Below are positions 32,191 through 41,007 of a stretch of DNA of 64,000 nt, piece after piece. Within the stretch, counting starts at the first letter, position 1. Each line of letters starts with the position of its first letter. This DNA is from Streptomyces sp. B21-083 (lineage in GTDB: Bacteria > Actinomycetota > Actinomycetes > Streptomycetales > Streptomycetaceae): positions 5,208,001 through 5,272,000 of the forward strand of contig NZ_JARUND010000001.1 of NCBI RefSeq assembly GCF_036898825.1, read 5' to 3'. The notes beneath the pieces were generated by a model that worked only from the letters and a program-made list of their open reading frames with translations, did no database searches and was not told the origin of the DNA. Made by a program: the position numbers and the translations under genes.

Positions 32191-34800
32191 ATGCGCCGCC
32201 GTCCCAAGCCGGTCTCCCTCTCCTACACGACGGCGATATCGGTCGTCGCGGGGGTGACGGCCGCCACCGCCGGACTGACCGGACTCGTCGGTCTCACGGC
32301 CTCCACCGCCTGGGCGGACAGCACGGCCACGACGCTGCCGCTGTCCCAGTACGCGCACATGCTGGTCGACACCGCTCACCAGCATCTCTACTTCAGCCAG
32401 GGCGCGGGCACGACCGGCATCGTGGTGACCGACCTGTCCGGCGCCCCGGTGGCCACCGTCAACGGCGAACAGGGCGCCACAGGCCTGGCCCTGTCACCCG
32501 ACGGCGGCACGCTCTACGCGGCCCTGAAGGACGGCGACGCGCTCGCCGCGATCGACACGACGACACTGACCGAGACGACCCGCGTCCCGACCGGAACGGG
32601 CAGCGCCCCGGTCTCGGTGGCGGTCGCGGGCGGCAAGGTCTGGTACGGCGGCACGGACCCGGCGGCGGACGGCAAGGGGGTCATCGGTTCGGTGGACCCG
32701 ACGGCCCCGGCCCCGGCGGCAATGCCCCAGCCCACGATGGGCAGTTGGTCGGTGGCCCCGCTCCTCGCCACGGGCGGCGGCGTCCTCGCCGCCGAGGCGC
32801 CGCAGCAGAGCCTCAGTCACGTGGCCACCTTCGACGTCTCCTCCGGAACGGCGACGACCAAGGCCAACACCTTCGTCTACGGCGGTACGGCAACGGGCCT
32901 TCAGGTGACGGCGGACGGCACCCAACTCCTGCTCGCCGCCCCGCAACAGCCGGCCCTTCAGGTGTACGGCACCACGGACCTACTGGCCGCCGCCCCTCCC
33001 GTCTACTACACGGGCGGCGTGAACTCCGCTCCGAACTCCGTGGCGGCGGACACGGACGGCACGATCGCCGTGGGCTCGACCTCGGGCTCGGCGGCGGGCC
33101 TGTACCTGTACGCCGGTTCGAACAGCGCCGAGAACCGGGTCACCTTCCCGACCGGCACCACCGTGGCCCCGGACGGCCTGAAGTGGTCCTCCGACGGCGT
33201 GACGCTGTACGCGGTCACGAAGGACTCGACGGGCACCTACACCCTCGACGTCCTGCCCACCGCCAAACTCGCGGACACCCAACTGGCCCTGAACGGCCCG
33301 CAGTACGCGGTCCCGACGCAGCAGTTCCGGTTCACCGGAACCCTGAGCACGGAGGGCTGGGTGCCGGCCGGCGCGGCCCTCCAGGTGACCCGGGACGGCG
33401 AGCCGGTGCCCGACGCCACGGCCAGGGTCGGGAAGGACGGCACGTTCGCCGTCACGGACACCCGCCAGGACGCGGGCGCGTACACGTACGGGGTGACGTA
33501 CCCCGGCGACGCGACGCACCGCCCGTCGACGGCGTCACTGACGGTGCACGTGGCGAAGCTGTCGACGACCATCCCGTTCCCCGACGTGACGTCGGCGAAG
33601 CCGGGCGCGGTCGCGTTGACCGGCTCGCTGACCAGCTCCGGGAACGTGGGCAGCCTGCCCGAGGGCACGAGTGTCCAGGTCAGCAGGACGAACGAGGACA
33701 CGCAGCAGACGACAGAACTCCCGCCGGTCCAAGTCGACCCGGCGACAACGGAGTTCAAGGTGACGGACGCCCCGAACGCCGTCGGCAGGTTCACCTACCA
33801 CCTTGCCTACGCGGGCGACGCGACGCACGAGGCGACGACCTCGGACGCGACCATCCAGGTCTCCCCGTACACCCCGGCCCTGACCCTGAAGGCCCCGGCG
33901 ACAGCGACGCGGGGCGCAGCGCTCGGCTTCAGCGGCGCGCTGACCGACGCCCCGTACACGAGCGGCGAGACGGTGACGGTGACCCGGACGGACGCGGGAC
34001 ACACCACAACTCCCGTGCACTGGACGGCTGTTGTAGGCGCGGACGGCAAGCTGACGATCAAGGACACGCCGTCGATCGGCGGCGCGAACACCTACACGGT
34101 CAGCTATCCGGGGGACGCCTCGCACCAGGCGGCGACGGCGTCGGCGATCGTTCAGGTGTCGCGGGTCGCGACGACGGTCTCGGTGGCGACGAACACGTCG
34201 ACCTACACGTACGGGGCGACGGCGACGGTCACGGCGCACCTGGGCGCGACGTACGACAGCCGGACGGTGTCGATCTGGGCGACACCGGCGGGCGGCACGA
34301 AGACGCTGGTCAGGACGGCGACCGTGGACAGCAGCGGCAACCTGAGGGCCACGTACAAGCTGACCCACAACACGACGTTCACCGCATCCTTCGGGGGCGA
34401 CTACCGCTACGCCCCGACGTCGGCGACGCGGACGGTGAACGACCAGGTCAAGGTCGCGACGACACTCGGCGGGTACTACGGGAACGTGACGTACAGCGGC
34501 GTCCCGTACCGCGTCTACCACCACACGGCGAAGCCGCAGGTGGCGGCCACGGTGACCCCGAACAAGTCGGGCCAGTGCGCGGTGTTCCAGGCCCAGGAGT
34601 ACTACAGCGGCGCCTGGCGCACCCTCACCACGTCCCCCTGCTTCACACTGTCGCCGAACAGCGTGGCCGCGACACAGCTCAGCCTCACCAACGCGGTGAA
34701 CCAGAAGTTCCGGGTGCGGGCGGAGTACGTCCGGAGCGCCAAGGACACCACGAACGTGAGCACTTGGAGCGGCTGGCTCTATCTGACGGTCAGGAACTGA
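32191..34800 (+). CDS. Secreted beta-propeller plus Ig-like-repeat surface protein
   Basis: 869 residues from ATG 32191 (AGGAG 4 nt upstream). Signal peptide: basic MRRRPK, a hydrophobic stretch, then LTASTAWA. Residues about 40-410 look like YVTN-type propeller repeats (GATGLALSPDGGTLYAALKD, NSVAADTDGTIAVGS, DGLKWSSDGVTLYAVTKD). They are followed by four or more bacterial Ig-like repeats of about 100 residues, each with a YPGDATH-type strand (VTYPGDATHRPS, LAYAGDATHEAT, VSYPGDASHQAA, then FGGDYRYAPT), ending in a Cys-containing C-terminal domain. There is no LPXTG. Likely an extracellular or loosely wall-associated adhesive or structural protein. Confidence 0.82.
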   Translation: MRRRPKPVSLSYTTAISVVAGVTAATAGLTGLVGLTASTAWADSTATTLPLSQYAHMLVDTAHQHLYFSQGAGTTGIVVTDLSGAPVATVNGEQGATGLALSPDGGTLYAALKDGDALAAIDTTTLTETTRVPTGTGSAPVSVAVAGGKVWYGGTDPAADGKGVIGSVDPTAPAPAAMPQPTMGSWSVAPLLATGGGVLAAEAPQQSLSHVATFDVSSGTATTKANTFVYGGTATGLQVTADGTQLLLAAPQQPALQVYGTTDLLAAAPPVYYTGGVNSAPNSVAADTDGTIAVGSTSGSAAGLYLYAGSNSAENRVTFPTGTTVAPDGLKWSSDGVTLYAVTKDSTGTYTLDVLPTAKLADTQLALNGPQYAVPTQQFRFTGTLSTEGWVPAGAALQVTRDGEPVPDATARVGKDGTFAVTDTRQDAGAYTYGVTYPGDATHRPSTASLTVHVAKLSTTIPFPDVTSAKPGAVALTGSLTSSGNVGSLPEGTSVQVSRTNEDTQQTTELPPVQVDPATTEFKVTDAPNAVGRFTYHLAYAGDATHEATTSDATIQVSPYTPALTLKAPATATRGAALGFSGALTDAPYTSGETVTVTRTDAGHTTTPVHWTAVVGADGKLTIKDTPSIGGANTYTVSYPGDASHQAATASAIVQVSRVATTVSVATNTSTYTYGATATVTAHLGATYDSRTVSIWATPAGGTKTLVRTATVDSSGNLRATYKLTHNTTFTASFGGDYRYAPTSATRTVNDQVKVATTLGGYYGNVTYSGVPYRVYHHTAKPQVAATVTPNKSGQCAVFQAQEYYSGAWRTLTTSPCFTLSPNSVAATQLSLTNAVNQKFRVRAEYVRSAKDTTNVSTWSGWLYLTVRN

Positions 34801-34896
34801 GGGCGACCAGCCGGACCTCCATCAGTTTTCCAGTGGGCGTGGGCAGAGGCGTGGGCAGGGTCGTGGGCACACCGTGCGCACGCCCCTGCTTTCCTG

Positions 34897-34918
34897 CCAG
34901 GCCAACTGCTAGGCCTGG
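34897..34918. terminator. Short hairpin between convergent genes
   Basis: CCAGGCC (34897-34903) pairs with GGCCTGG (34912-34918), loop of 8 nt. It overlaps the stop codon of the GerMN lipoprotein gene and lies 97 bp after the Ig-repeat gene. The 108-bp convergent gap also contains GTGGGCAG-type repeats. A modest stem, so a tentative call. Confidence 0.4.
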
Positions 34919-35493
34919 TCTCCTGTTCTGGGCCAAGGCGTGGCGGCGGAGAACGGGACCGATTTGGCGCAGACCGCGTTGTTCCCCTCGGCGGTCCACT
35001 GTCTCTCGACGACTTTCGTGGTGGCCTTGACGACCACCTCCACCGATTCGACGTCCGGGTCCTCGGCCTGGCGGGCGTCGAGGAGCGTGCAGGCCAGCGG
35101 CTCGAGGCCCAACGCGCTCAGTGCGTCGGCGGCTGCGGCGTACTCCGGTCGATCGTCGAAGCGCAGTTCGACCGTCACCCTGGTGCCATCGGTCCGAACC
35201 ACCGGATCCTTCTCCGGCTTCGGCAACAGCCCGACCACGCCCGCCTCCCGCTCCGCTTTGCTCGGGCCCTGAAACACCAGTTTGACCGCCGCCACGGCGT
35301 CGACCCGCTGAGGAACCCGGCGCAGGGCCCTGATCAGGCCGAGCTTCCCCGGGAGGTAGACGGTCGCGGTCGACCGGACACCGGTCGCGGGGTCTCCCGA
35401 CCCCACCACCCCGGTGGTCGGGATACCGCAGCCACCGAGCAGAAGCGCCGCCGCGACAAGCAGCACGGGCCGATGGACCTGGGCCGGGTTCAT
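34909..35493 (-). CDS. GerMN-domain lipoprotein of a two-component operon
   Basis: 194 residues from ATG 35493, overlapping the kinase stop (ATGA); longer readings would run through the kinase gene. The lipobox is LLGGC (Cys about 19) followed by GIPTTGVVG. The mature domain fits GerMN: STATVYLPGKLGLIRALRRVP, then AAVKLVFQGPSKAEREAGVVGLLP (the family GP..aE...G motif) and VTVELRFD strands. The tail carries two cysteines. GerMN lipoproteins are surface-exposed; being third in a regulator-kinase-lipoprotein operon it may modulate the sensor, in the way CseA restrains the CseBC pair. That analogy is inference. Confidence 0.8.
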   Translation of the reverse strand: MNPAQVHRPVLLVAAALLLGGCGIPTTGVVGSGDPATGVRSTATVYLPGKLGLIRALRRVPQRVDAVAAVKLVFQGPSKAEREAGVVGLLPKPEKDPVVRTDGTRVTVELRFDDRPEYAAAADALSALGLEPLACTLLDARQAEDPDVESVEVVVKATTKVVERQWTAEGNNAVCAKSVPFSAATPWPRTGDQA

Positions 35494-36977
35494 GAGGTGC
35501 TCTCCTCGGGGACCGACTCGTCCCGTCGCAGCGGGAGTTCGACGGTGAAGACGGCGCCGCCGTGCGCACCGTTCGCCGCCTCGATGGTGCCGCCGTGCAG
35601 GTGGACGTTCTCCGAGGTGATGGCGAGGCCGAGGCCGCTGCCCTCGGTTCTGGTGCGGGCCGAGTCCGACTTGTAGAAGCGGTCGAAGACATGGGGCAGG
35701 ACACTTTCGGGAATGCCCGGCCCACTGTCCCGCACCTCGATGACCACCCGCCGCCCGTCGTCCGGGTGTTCCCACGCGTAGAGGTTCAGCTGTACGGGGC
35801 GCCCGCCGTGGCGGAGTGCGTTGCCGACGAGGTTCGCGACGATCACGTCCAGGCGGCGCGGGTCGAGGCTGCCCCGGAGTGTGCCGGGCGGCGGGAGCCG
35901 GATGTCGACCGTGTCCAGCCAGGCGCGGGAGGCGAGGGTGCGCTGTACGGAGTCGGCGAGGTCGATCTCGTCCAGGTGCAGGCTCGCCGCGCCCGCGTCG
36001 AAGCGGGAGATCTCCATCAGGTCCTCGACCAGGCGGGCCAGCTTGACCGTTTCCTCGCTGATGAGCCGTACGGCGGTGGCGGTGTCCGGGTCGAGTCGGG
36101 CCGCGTCCTCGTCGAGGATGTCGGTGACCGCCGTCATCGCGGCCAGCGGGGTGCGCAGTTCGTGCGACACGTCGGCGGCGAAGCGGCGCGCGCGTGCCTC
36201 CATGCGCCGCAGTTCGGCCACCGACTCCTCCAGGGCGGCGGCGGTCTCGTTGAACGTGTGGGAGAGGTCGGCGAGTTCGTCGGAACCGTTGACCGCGAGC
36301 CGGGTGTCGAGGTGCCCCTCGGCGACGCTGCGAGTGGCCCGGCGCAGCTCCCGTACCGGCCGCAGTACGCCTCGGGCGGCCAGCAGCGCGAGCAGGACGG
36401 CGACGGCCAGCGCGGGAACCGTGGCCCGCTCGACGGCGGGGACCAGTGCCTGGACGTAGGCCCGTTCGTTGGTCTGCGGCACTGTCAGGAAGACGCGCAG
36501 GCCGGACAGGTCGGACGTGGGCTGCTGCGCGGTGCCGAAGGTGACCGGCAGGCCGACGACGAGTGCGGGGCGGCCGGCCGTCGTCACCCGCTGGAAGACG
36601 GTCTCGCCCTCGGAGGCCACGGCCTCGCGCATGGCGGACGTCAGCTCGTCGAACCGGTCCCCCGGTGCGGAGGTGGCGCTCAGGTCGCCGTAGAGGGCCA
36701 GCACACGCCAGTTCTTCGACGGTTCGGAGTTCGCCAACCGTACGGCGAACGCGTCCAGTTGATCCTGATCCGGCGGAAAGGGGTCAAGGTCGGCGGTGAG
36801 GGCGTTGACATGGTCGCGGAACTGCCCGATCACCCCGTCCTGGCTCTGCTGGAGTACGCCGTTGCGCGCCTCCCGGAAGGTCAGGGCGCCGGTGGTCAGG
36901 GTGGCGACGGCGGCGACCAGCAGAAAGGCCACCAGCAGCCGGCCACGCAGGCCCCGAAGCAGCCGTGGCGCCTTCAC
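35490..36977 (-). CDS. HAMP-domain sensor histidine kinase
   Basis: A 495-residue protein. Two membrane helices (about 12-32 and 178-200) flank a 145-residue extracytoplasmic sensor. HAMP follows (LRPVRELRRATRSVAEGHLDT), then HisKA with phospho-acceptor His in DVSHELRTPL, and HATPase with N-box NLVGNALRHGG, G1 DSGPGIP, F-box FDRFYKSDSAR and G2 GSGLGLAI. All boxes are intact. It is second gene of the regulator-kinase-lipoprotein operon with 4-bp overlaps on both sides. It probably senses an envelope signal and phosphorylates the upstream regulator. Confidence 0.93.
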   Translation of the reverse strand: MKAPRLLRGLRGRLLVAFLLVAAVATLTTGALTFREARNGVLQQSQDGVIGQFRDHVNALTADLDPFPPDQDQLDAFAVRLANSEPSKNWRVLALYGDLSATSAPGDRFDELTSAMREAVASEGETVFQRVTTAGRPALVVGLPVTFGTAQQPTSDLSGLRVFLTVPQTNERAYVQALVPAVERATVPALAVAVLLALLAARGVLRPVRELRRATRSVAEGHLDTRLAVNGSDELADLSHTFNETAAALEESVAELRRMEARARRFAADVSHELRTPLAAMTAVTDILDEDAARLDPDTATAVRLISEETVKLARLVEDLMEISRFDAGAASLHLDEIDLADSVQRTLASRAWLDTVDIRLPPPGTLRGSLDPRRLDVIVANLVGNALRHGGRPVQLNLYAWEHPDDGRRVVIEVRDSGPGIPESVLPHVFDRFYKSDSARTRTEGSGLGLAITSENVHLHGGTIEAANGAHGGAVFTVELPLRRDESVPEESTS

Positions 36978-37666
36978 CGGGCCCTGAACTGGTAGCCGAA
37001 GCCGCGCACGGTCTGGATGTAGCGCGGCTGACCCGGGGGTTCGCCCATCTTGGTGCGCAGCCGTTTGACGCAGGCGTCCACCAGCCGTGAGTCTCCGTGA
37101 TAGCTGTGTTCCCAGACCGCCTGCAGGAGTTGCTGTCGGCTGAACACCTGGCCGGGCGAGGCCGAGAGGGTCAACAGGAGCCGTAGTTCGGAGGGGGCGA
37201 GGGTGACCGGTGCGCCCTGGTGGGTGACGGTCAACGCGGCCCGGTCGATGGCCAGTTCACCGTGGGTCTCGGTCTTCGGCACGGCTCCGTCGGCGGGGGT
37301 GCCGCCGACCCGGCGCAGGACGGCACGGATACGGGCTTCGAGTACCCGGGCTTGGACCGGCTTGACCACGTAGTCGTCGGCTCCCGCTTCGAGTCCGACC
37401 ACGATGTCCACGTCGTCGCCCCGGGCGGTCGCCATGATGATCGGTACCTGGTCGTCGGCGGTGCGGATGTGGCGGCACACGTCGAGCCCGGACATGCCGG
37501 GCAGCATCAGGTCGAGGACCACGACGTCCGGCCGGAACGACCGCAGCTGGGACAGTCCGTCCTCACCCGTCCCGGCGGCGGCGACCTCGTGCCCCTGGCG
37601 GCGCAGGGCGAGTTGGACGCCCTCCCGTACGGCGCGGTCGTCTTCGATCAGCAGGACACGTGGCAT
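36974..37666 (-). CDS. OmpR-family response regulator
   Basis: A 230-residue protein. Receiver: acidic pocket IEDD, phospho-Asp in VVVLDLMLPGMSGLDVC, Thr in MATAR, Lys in DDYVVKPV. The winged helix is intact (LAPSELRLLLTLSASPGQVFSRQQLL, then RLVDACVKRLRTKMGEPPGQPRYIQTVRGFGYQF). It belongs to the CseB/AfsQ1-like group by appearance. It is divergent from the lipoprotein and ABC-export operon over a 169-bp gap (37667-37835), so control of that operon is a natural guess. No operator repeat was clear by eye. Confidence 0.93.
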   Translation of the reverse strand: MPRVLLIEDDRAVREGVQLALRRQGHEVAAAGTGEDGLSQLRSFRPDVVVLDLMLPGMSGLDVCRHIRTADDQVPIIMATARGDDVDIVVGLEAGADDYVVKPVQARVLEARIRAVLRRVGGTPADGAVPKTETHGELAIDRAALTVTHQGAPVTLAPSELRLLLTLSASPGQVFSRQQLLQAVWEHSYHGDSRLVDACVKRLRTKMGEPPGQPRYIQTVRGFGYQFRAR

Positions 37667-37835
37667 GTGCTCAGTATCCGTACAACCGCAGGCCGGACCA
37701 GGGCTGTTACGGGACGATCACATATTCGCGGACAGCTGCCCCGCTCTGACGTCCCGTCACCGACGGTGCGGCTGTTGCCGTTTGATCACACTCCGGGCCA
37801 GTTGCCATCACACCGCGCCTCCAGCCTGAACCACC

Positions 37836-38816
37836 ATGACCGCACAAACGAGCACGAGCATGCCGAAGAGGCTCCGCGTTTCCGTGGCCACCGTCCTGGC
37901 GATCGGCCTGCTGCCGATCCTGGCCGCCTGCGGCGGTTCGGACGACAAGTCCGACACGGGCAACGGCTCCACGTCCGCGAGTGGCGCGAACGCGGCGAAC
38001 GACAGTACGACGAACGCCGACGGGGCGGTACAGCTCAACGTCCCGGACGACGCGGACGACGACACAAAGAAGCTGTACATCACGGAGAACGCCATCGCGG
38101 CCTGCATGAAGAAGCAGGGCTTCACCTACACGCCGCACGTGGGGGCGCCGGGCGCGGACGAAACCGTCGCCGGGCTCGAAGCGGAGGACTACGAGGCGGG
38201 GAAGAAGGTCCGGGGGAAGTACGGGTTCGGCAACTACGCGGCAGCCGTCTACCCCGACGACCCCAAGGCCCCCTTCGGCAACGCGGGAGGCAGGCAGAGA
38301 GGCAAGGTCCTCGACCCCGTCGACAACGACGAGAAGGGGTTCACCGACGCCCAGAAGAAGGCGTACGAGGCGGCACTGGTGGGCCCCCCGGCCAAGAGCA
38401 AGGCGGAGGAGAAACTCGGTGGCTGCGAACTGGCGGGCTCGGTGGCGGCGAACGGACCGGCCCTGAGCGCCGAGGAGGAGAAGAAGGCGTGGGACGCCAA
38501 GGTGGAGGAGAACCGCGCGAACGGTCTCGCGCTCAACGGTGACACTCAACTGGTCCAGCTGGCACAGGAGTTCGCCGCCTGCCTGAAGGGCCAGGGGATT
38601 CCGGTCACCACCACCCAGCCGACCGGCATGCCCGACATGGTGCGGCTGAACCAGGAGGTCTCGGAGGACCACTTCAACCTGACCAAGGAGGAGGCGCTGC
38701 CGCTGCTCACCAAGGAGATCGACCTCTCGCTGAAGGACCTGGAGTGCGGCAAGAAGTTCCGGGCCGCGTACTTCCCCAAGCAGAAGGCCCACCCGTACTG
38801 GGGGGACAACGCGTGA
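37836..38816 (+). CDS. Lipoprotein of an ABC export operon
   Basis: A 326-residue protein with lipobox ILAAC (Cys about 32) and a Ser/Asn/Asp-rich tether. ATG 37836 and ATG 37860 both precede the signal peptide; neither has a good ribosome site. The mature domain is hydrophilic and helical with conserved-looking cysteines (AACMKKQGF, GGCELAG, AACLKGQGIPV, LECGKKF). The two repeats ACMKKQGF and ACLKGQGI suggest an internal duplication. I know similar lipoproteins immediately upstream of peptidoglycan-binding HlyD-like and MacB-like genes in actinomycetes but no assigned function. It is coupled to the next gene by GTGA. Confidence 0.8.
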   Translation: MTAQTSTSMPKRLRVSVATVLAIGLLPILAACGGSDDKSDTGNGSTSASGANAANDSTTNADGAVQLNVPDDADDDTKKLYITENAIAACMKKQGFTYTPHVGAPGADETVAGLEAEDYEAGKKVRGKYGFGNYAAAVYPDDPKAPFGNAGGRQRGKVLDPVDNDEKGFTDAQKKAYEAALVGPPAKSKAEEKLGGCELAGSVAANGPALSAEEEKKAWDAKVEENRANGLALNGDTQLVQLAQEFAACLKGQGIPVTTTQPTGMPDMVRLNQEVSEDHFNLTKEEALPLLTKEIDLSLKDLECGKKFRAAYFPKQKAHPYWGDNA

Positions 38817-40309
38817 GCCGACTCAACAGTCGCAAGCAACTGGGCGCGCTGGTCGGCGCGGTGGTCCTGGTCGGCGCGGGCGGCTGGATCGCCGGTACGC
38901 AGGTGCGCTCGCCCGCCGACGCCGCCGCCGCGCACACCGCGCCGAAGGCCGGCCCGGTGACCGTCGCCGTCCAACGCCAGTCCCTCACCGCGACCGTGGT
39001 GGCATCGGGGTCCGTCGAGTTCGCCTCGCCGCGCCCGCTCGCGCTGGCCGGCTCCGTCGGCACCGGGGCGTCCTCGGCCGTGGGCGGCGAGGGCGCGGAG
39101 CAGCGGATCACCAAGGCGCCGGTCGCCGGTACCGAGGTCAAGGAGGGCGACGTACTGATGGCGGTCAACGGCCGTCCGGTGCTCGCGCTGAGCGGAAACG
39201 TACCGATGTACCGCGCCCTGGGCCCGGGTGCCTCCGGTGACGATGTGAAGCAGCTCCAGAGCGCGCTGCGGCGGCTCGGTTTCGACCCCGGCTCGATCAG
39301 CGGCAACTACCGCAAGGGCACCGCGACAGCGGTCGCCAACTGGTACACGAGCAAGGGGTACGAGGCGCAGAAGCCCAGCGCGGAGGACCAGCAGCAACTG
39401 GGCCAGCTCCAGCAGGCGGTGTCCGCCGCCCAACAGGCGCTGCTCACCACCAACAGCGCAGACGGTACGGGGTCGGGTACGGAGTCGGGCGGGGCGCCGG
39501 CTACGGAGACGGGCGCGGGCGGCGGTACGAGTACACCCAGCCCCCAGTCGAGCACCGACGCGCGGATCCACCAGCTCCAGCTGGACTCCGCGAAGAAGTC
39601 GCTGGACATGGCGAACACCGCCCTCAGCACCTTCCAGGCGTCCTACGGGACGAAGGTCCCGGCCGGCGAGGTCGTCTTCTTCCCGAAGCTGCCCGTACGG
39701 CTGAACAAGGTGACGGTGAAGACGGGGGACAGCGCGTCCGGCCCGATCGGCACCGTGACCAGCTCCGACCTCGAGGTCCAGGCGGTCGTCCCCGGCTCGG
39801 ACGCACAACTGCTCAGGAAGGGCATGGCTGTCGAGCTGACGACGACGGACGGCAAGAAGGCGGCGGGCAAGGTGTCCGCGCTCGGCGCCGACGCCGCGCC
39901 CTCGACAACGGGCGACGGCGGGACGGACGGGGCGGGCGAAACCGGCGAAGGGTCCGCCGGGACCACGTCGCAGGACACCGGGACCGAAGCCGCCGACGCC
40001 TCCTCCGGCAACGCCTCGGCCCCGGTCCAGCTGCGGATCTCCGTGCCCAGCTCCGGTGAACTGGCCGACGAGGCCGAGGCTGCGGTGAAGGTGACCATCA
40101 AGATCGGTGCCTCGGACGGAAAGGTGCTGGTCGTACCGCTCGCCGCGATCCGTACCTCGTCGGACGGAAAGGTCCGGGTGCAGGTCGAGCGCGGCGGAAA
40201 GCTCAGCGACGTCCATGTCACCGTCGGGCTCTCCGCGGCAGGTCTCGTCGAGGTGAAGCCGACCGGCGGCACACTGGAGCAGGGCGACAAGGTGGTGGTG
40301 GGCGAGTGA
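38813..40309 (+). CDS. HlyD-like membrane-fusion protein with peptidoglycan-binding domain
   Basis: 498 residues from GTG 38813 (GTGA overlap with the lipoprotein stop). One N-terminal membrane anchor (LGALVGAVVLVGAGGWIAG). A split lipoyl/barrel region follows (ITKAPVAGTEVKEGDVLMAVNGRPVLAL), an inserted PG_binding_1 unit (GASGDDVKQLQSALRRLGFDPG...GTATAVANWY) and a coiled-coil hairpin (AEDQQQLGQLQQAVSAAQQALL, then IHQLQLDSAKKSLDMANTALS). The protein ends in beta-barrel and membrane-proximal segments (VLVVPLAAIRTSSDGKVRV). It would link the ABC pump to the wall. A Gly/Thr/Ser-rich linker makes it longer than typical. Confidence 0.85.
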   Translation: MSRLNSRKQLGALVGAVVLVGAGGWIAGTQVRSPADAAAAHTAPKAGPVTVAVQRQSLTATVVASGSVEFASPRPLALAGSVGTGASSAVGGEGAEQRITKAPVAGTEVKEGDVLMAVNGRPVLALSGNVPMYRALGPGASGDDVKQLQSALRRLGFDPGSISGNYRKGTATAVANWYTSKGYEAQKPSAEDQQQLGQLQQAVSAAQQALLTTNSADGTGSGTESGGAPATETGAGGGTSTPSPQSSTDARIHQLQLDSAKKSLDMANTALSTFQASYGTKVPAGEVVFFPKLPVRLNKVTVKTGDSASGPIGTVTSSDLEVQAVVPGSDAQLLRKGMAVELTTTDGKKAAGKVSALGADAAPSTTGDGGTDGAGETGEGSAGTTSQDTGTEAADASSGNASAPVQLRISVPSSGELADEAEAAVKVTIKIGASDGKVLVVPLAAIRTSSDGKVRVQVERGGKLSDVHVTVGLSAAGLVEVKPTGGTLEQGDKVVVGE

Positions 40310-41007
40310 CCTCCGACCCGGACGCCGTCATCGAACTCACCGATGTGGAGCGTACGTTCGACTCCGAACCCCCTGTGCACGCACTGCGCGGCGTGCGTCT
40401 GACCGTGCGGCGCGGGGAGCATCTCTCCATCGTCGGCCCGTCCGGTTCCGGCAAGTCGACGCTGCTCAACACGCTCGGCCTGCTCGACCGGCCCACGGCG
40501 GGTACGTACCGGCTCGACGGCGTCGAGACGACCGGCCTCGGTGACCTCGAACGCACCGCGCTGCGCGGCAGCCGCATCGGGTTCGTCTTCCAGTCCTTCC
40601 ACCTCCTCCCGTACCGCACCGTCGACGAGAACGTCATGCTGGCCGAGGCCTACCGCAGGCCACGCCCCGGGCTCGGACGCGGCACCCGCCTGGCCCGCGC
40701 CCGGGAGGCGCTGGACCGGGTCGGGCTCGGGCACCGGTCGGGTTTCCGGCCCGACCGGCTCTCCGGCGGCGAGCGTCAACGCGTCGCCATCGCACGGGCG
40801 TTGATCAGCGATCCGGCGCTGCTGCTCTGCGACGAGCCCACCGGCAACCTGGACAGCGAGAACACCCTGTCCGTGCTGGAACTCTTCGACGACCTGTGCG
40901 CTCAGGGCATGACCCTGGTGCTGATCACCCATGACGAGACGGTCAGCCGCCGCGCGGGCCAGCGCGTCCGCATCACCGACGGCCGCCTCACCCTGGAGAC
41001 CGAGTGA
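40306..41007 (+). CDS. ABC transporter ATP-binding protein (MacB/LolD type)
   Basis: 233 residues from GTG 40306 (4-bp overlap). Walker A GPSGSGKST, Q-loop FVFQSFHLLPYRTVDENV, signature LSGGERQR, Walker B LLLCDEPTGNLD and switch His in LITHDE are complete. The FVFQSFHLLP...NV.L and DEPTGNLDSE phrases place it in the MacB/LolD/FtsE branch, which drives mechanotransmission rather than classic transport. It partners with the FtsX-fold permease that follows. Confidence 0.93.
   Translation: MTSDPDAVIELTDVERTFDSEPPVHALRGVRLTVRRGEHLSIVGPSGSGKSTLLNTLGLLDRPTAGTYRLDGVETTGLGDLERTALRGSRIGFVFQSFHLLPYRTVDENVMLAEAYRRPRPGLGRGTRLARAREALDRVGLGHRSGFRPDRLSGGERQRVAIARALISDPALLLCDEPTGNLDSENTLSVLELFDDLCAQGMTLVLITHDETVSRRAGQRVRITDGRLTLETE

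Noticed and set aside
31407..35030. A 1207-codon plus-strand open frame
   Set aside because: It is a shadow of the DUF2637 and Ig-repeat genes: the frame has no start signal, is rich in Arg/Gly/Pro/Asp from GC-biased third positions, and crosses three real gene boundaries.
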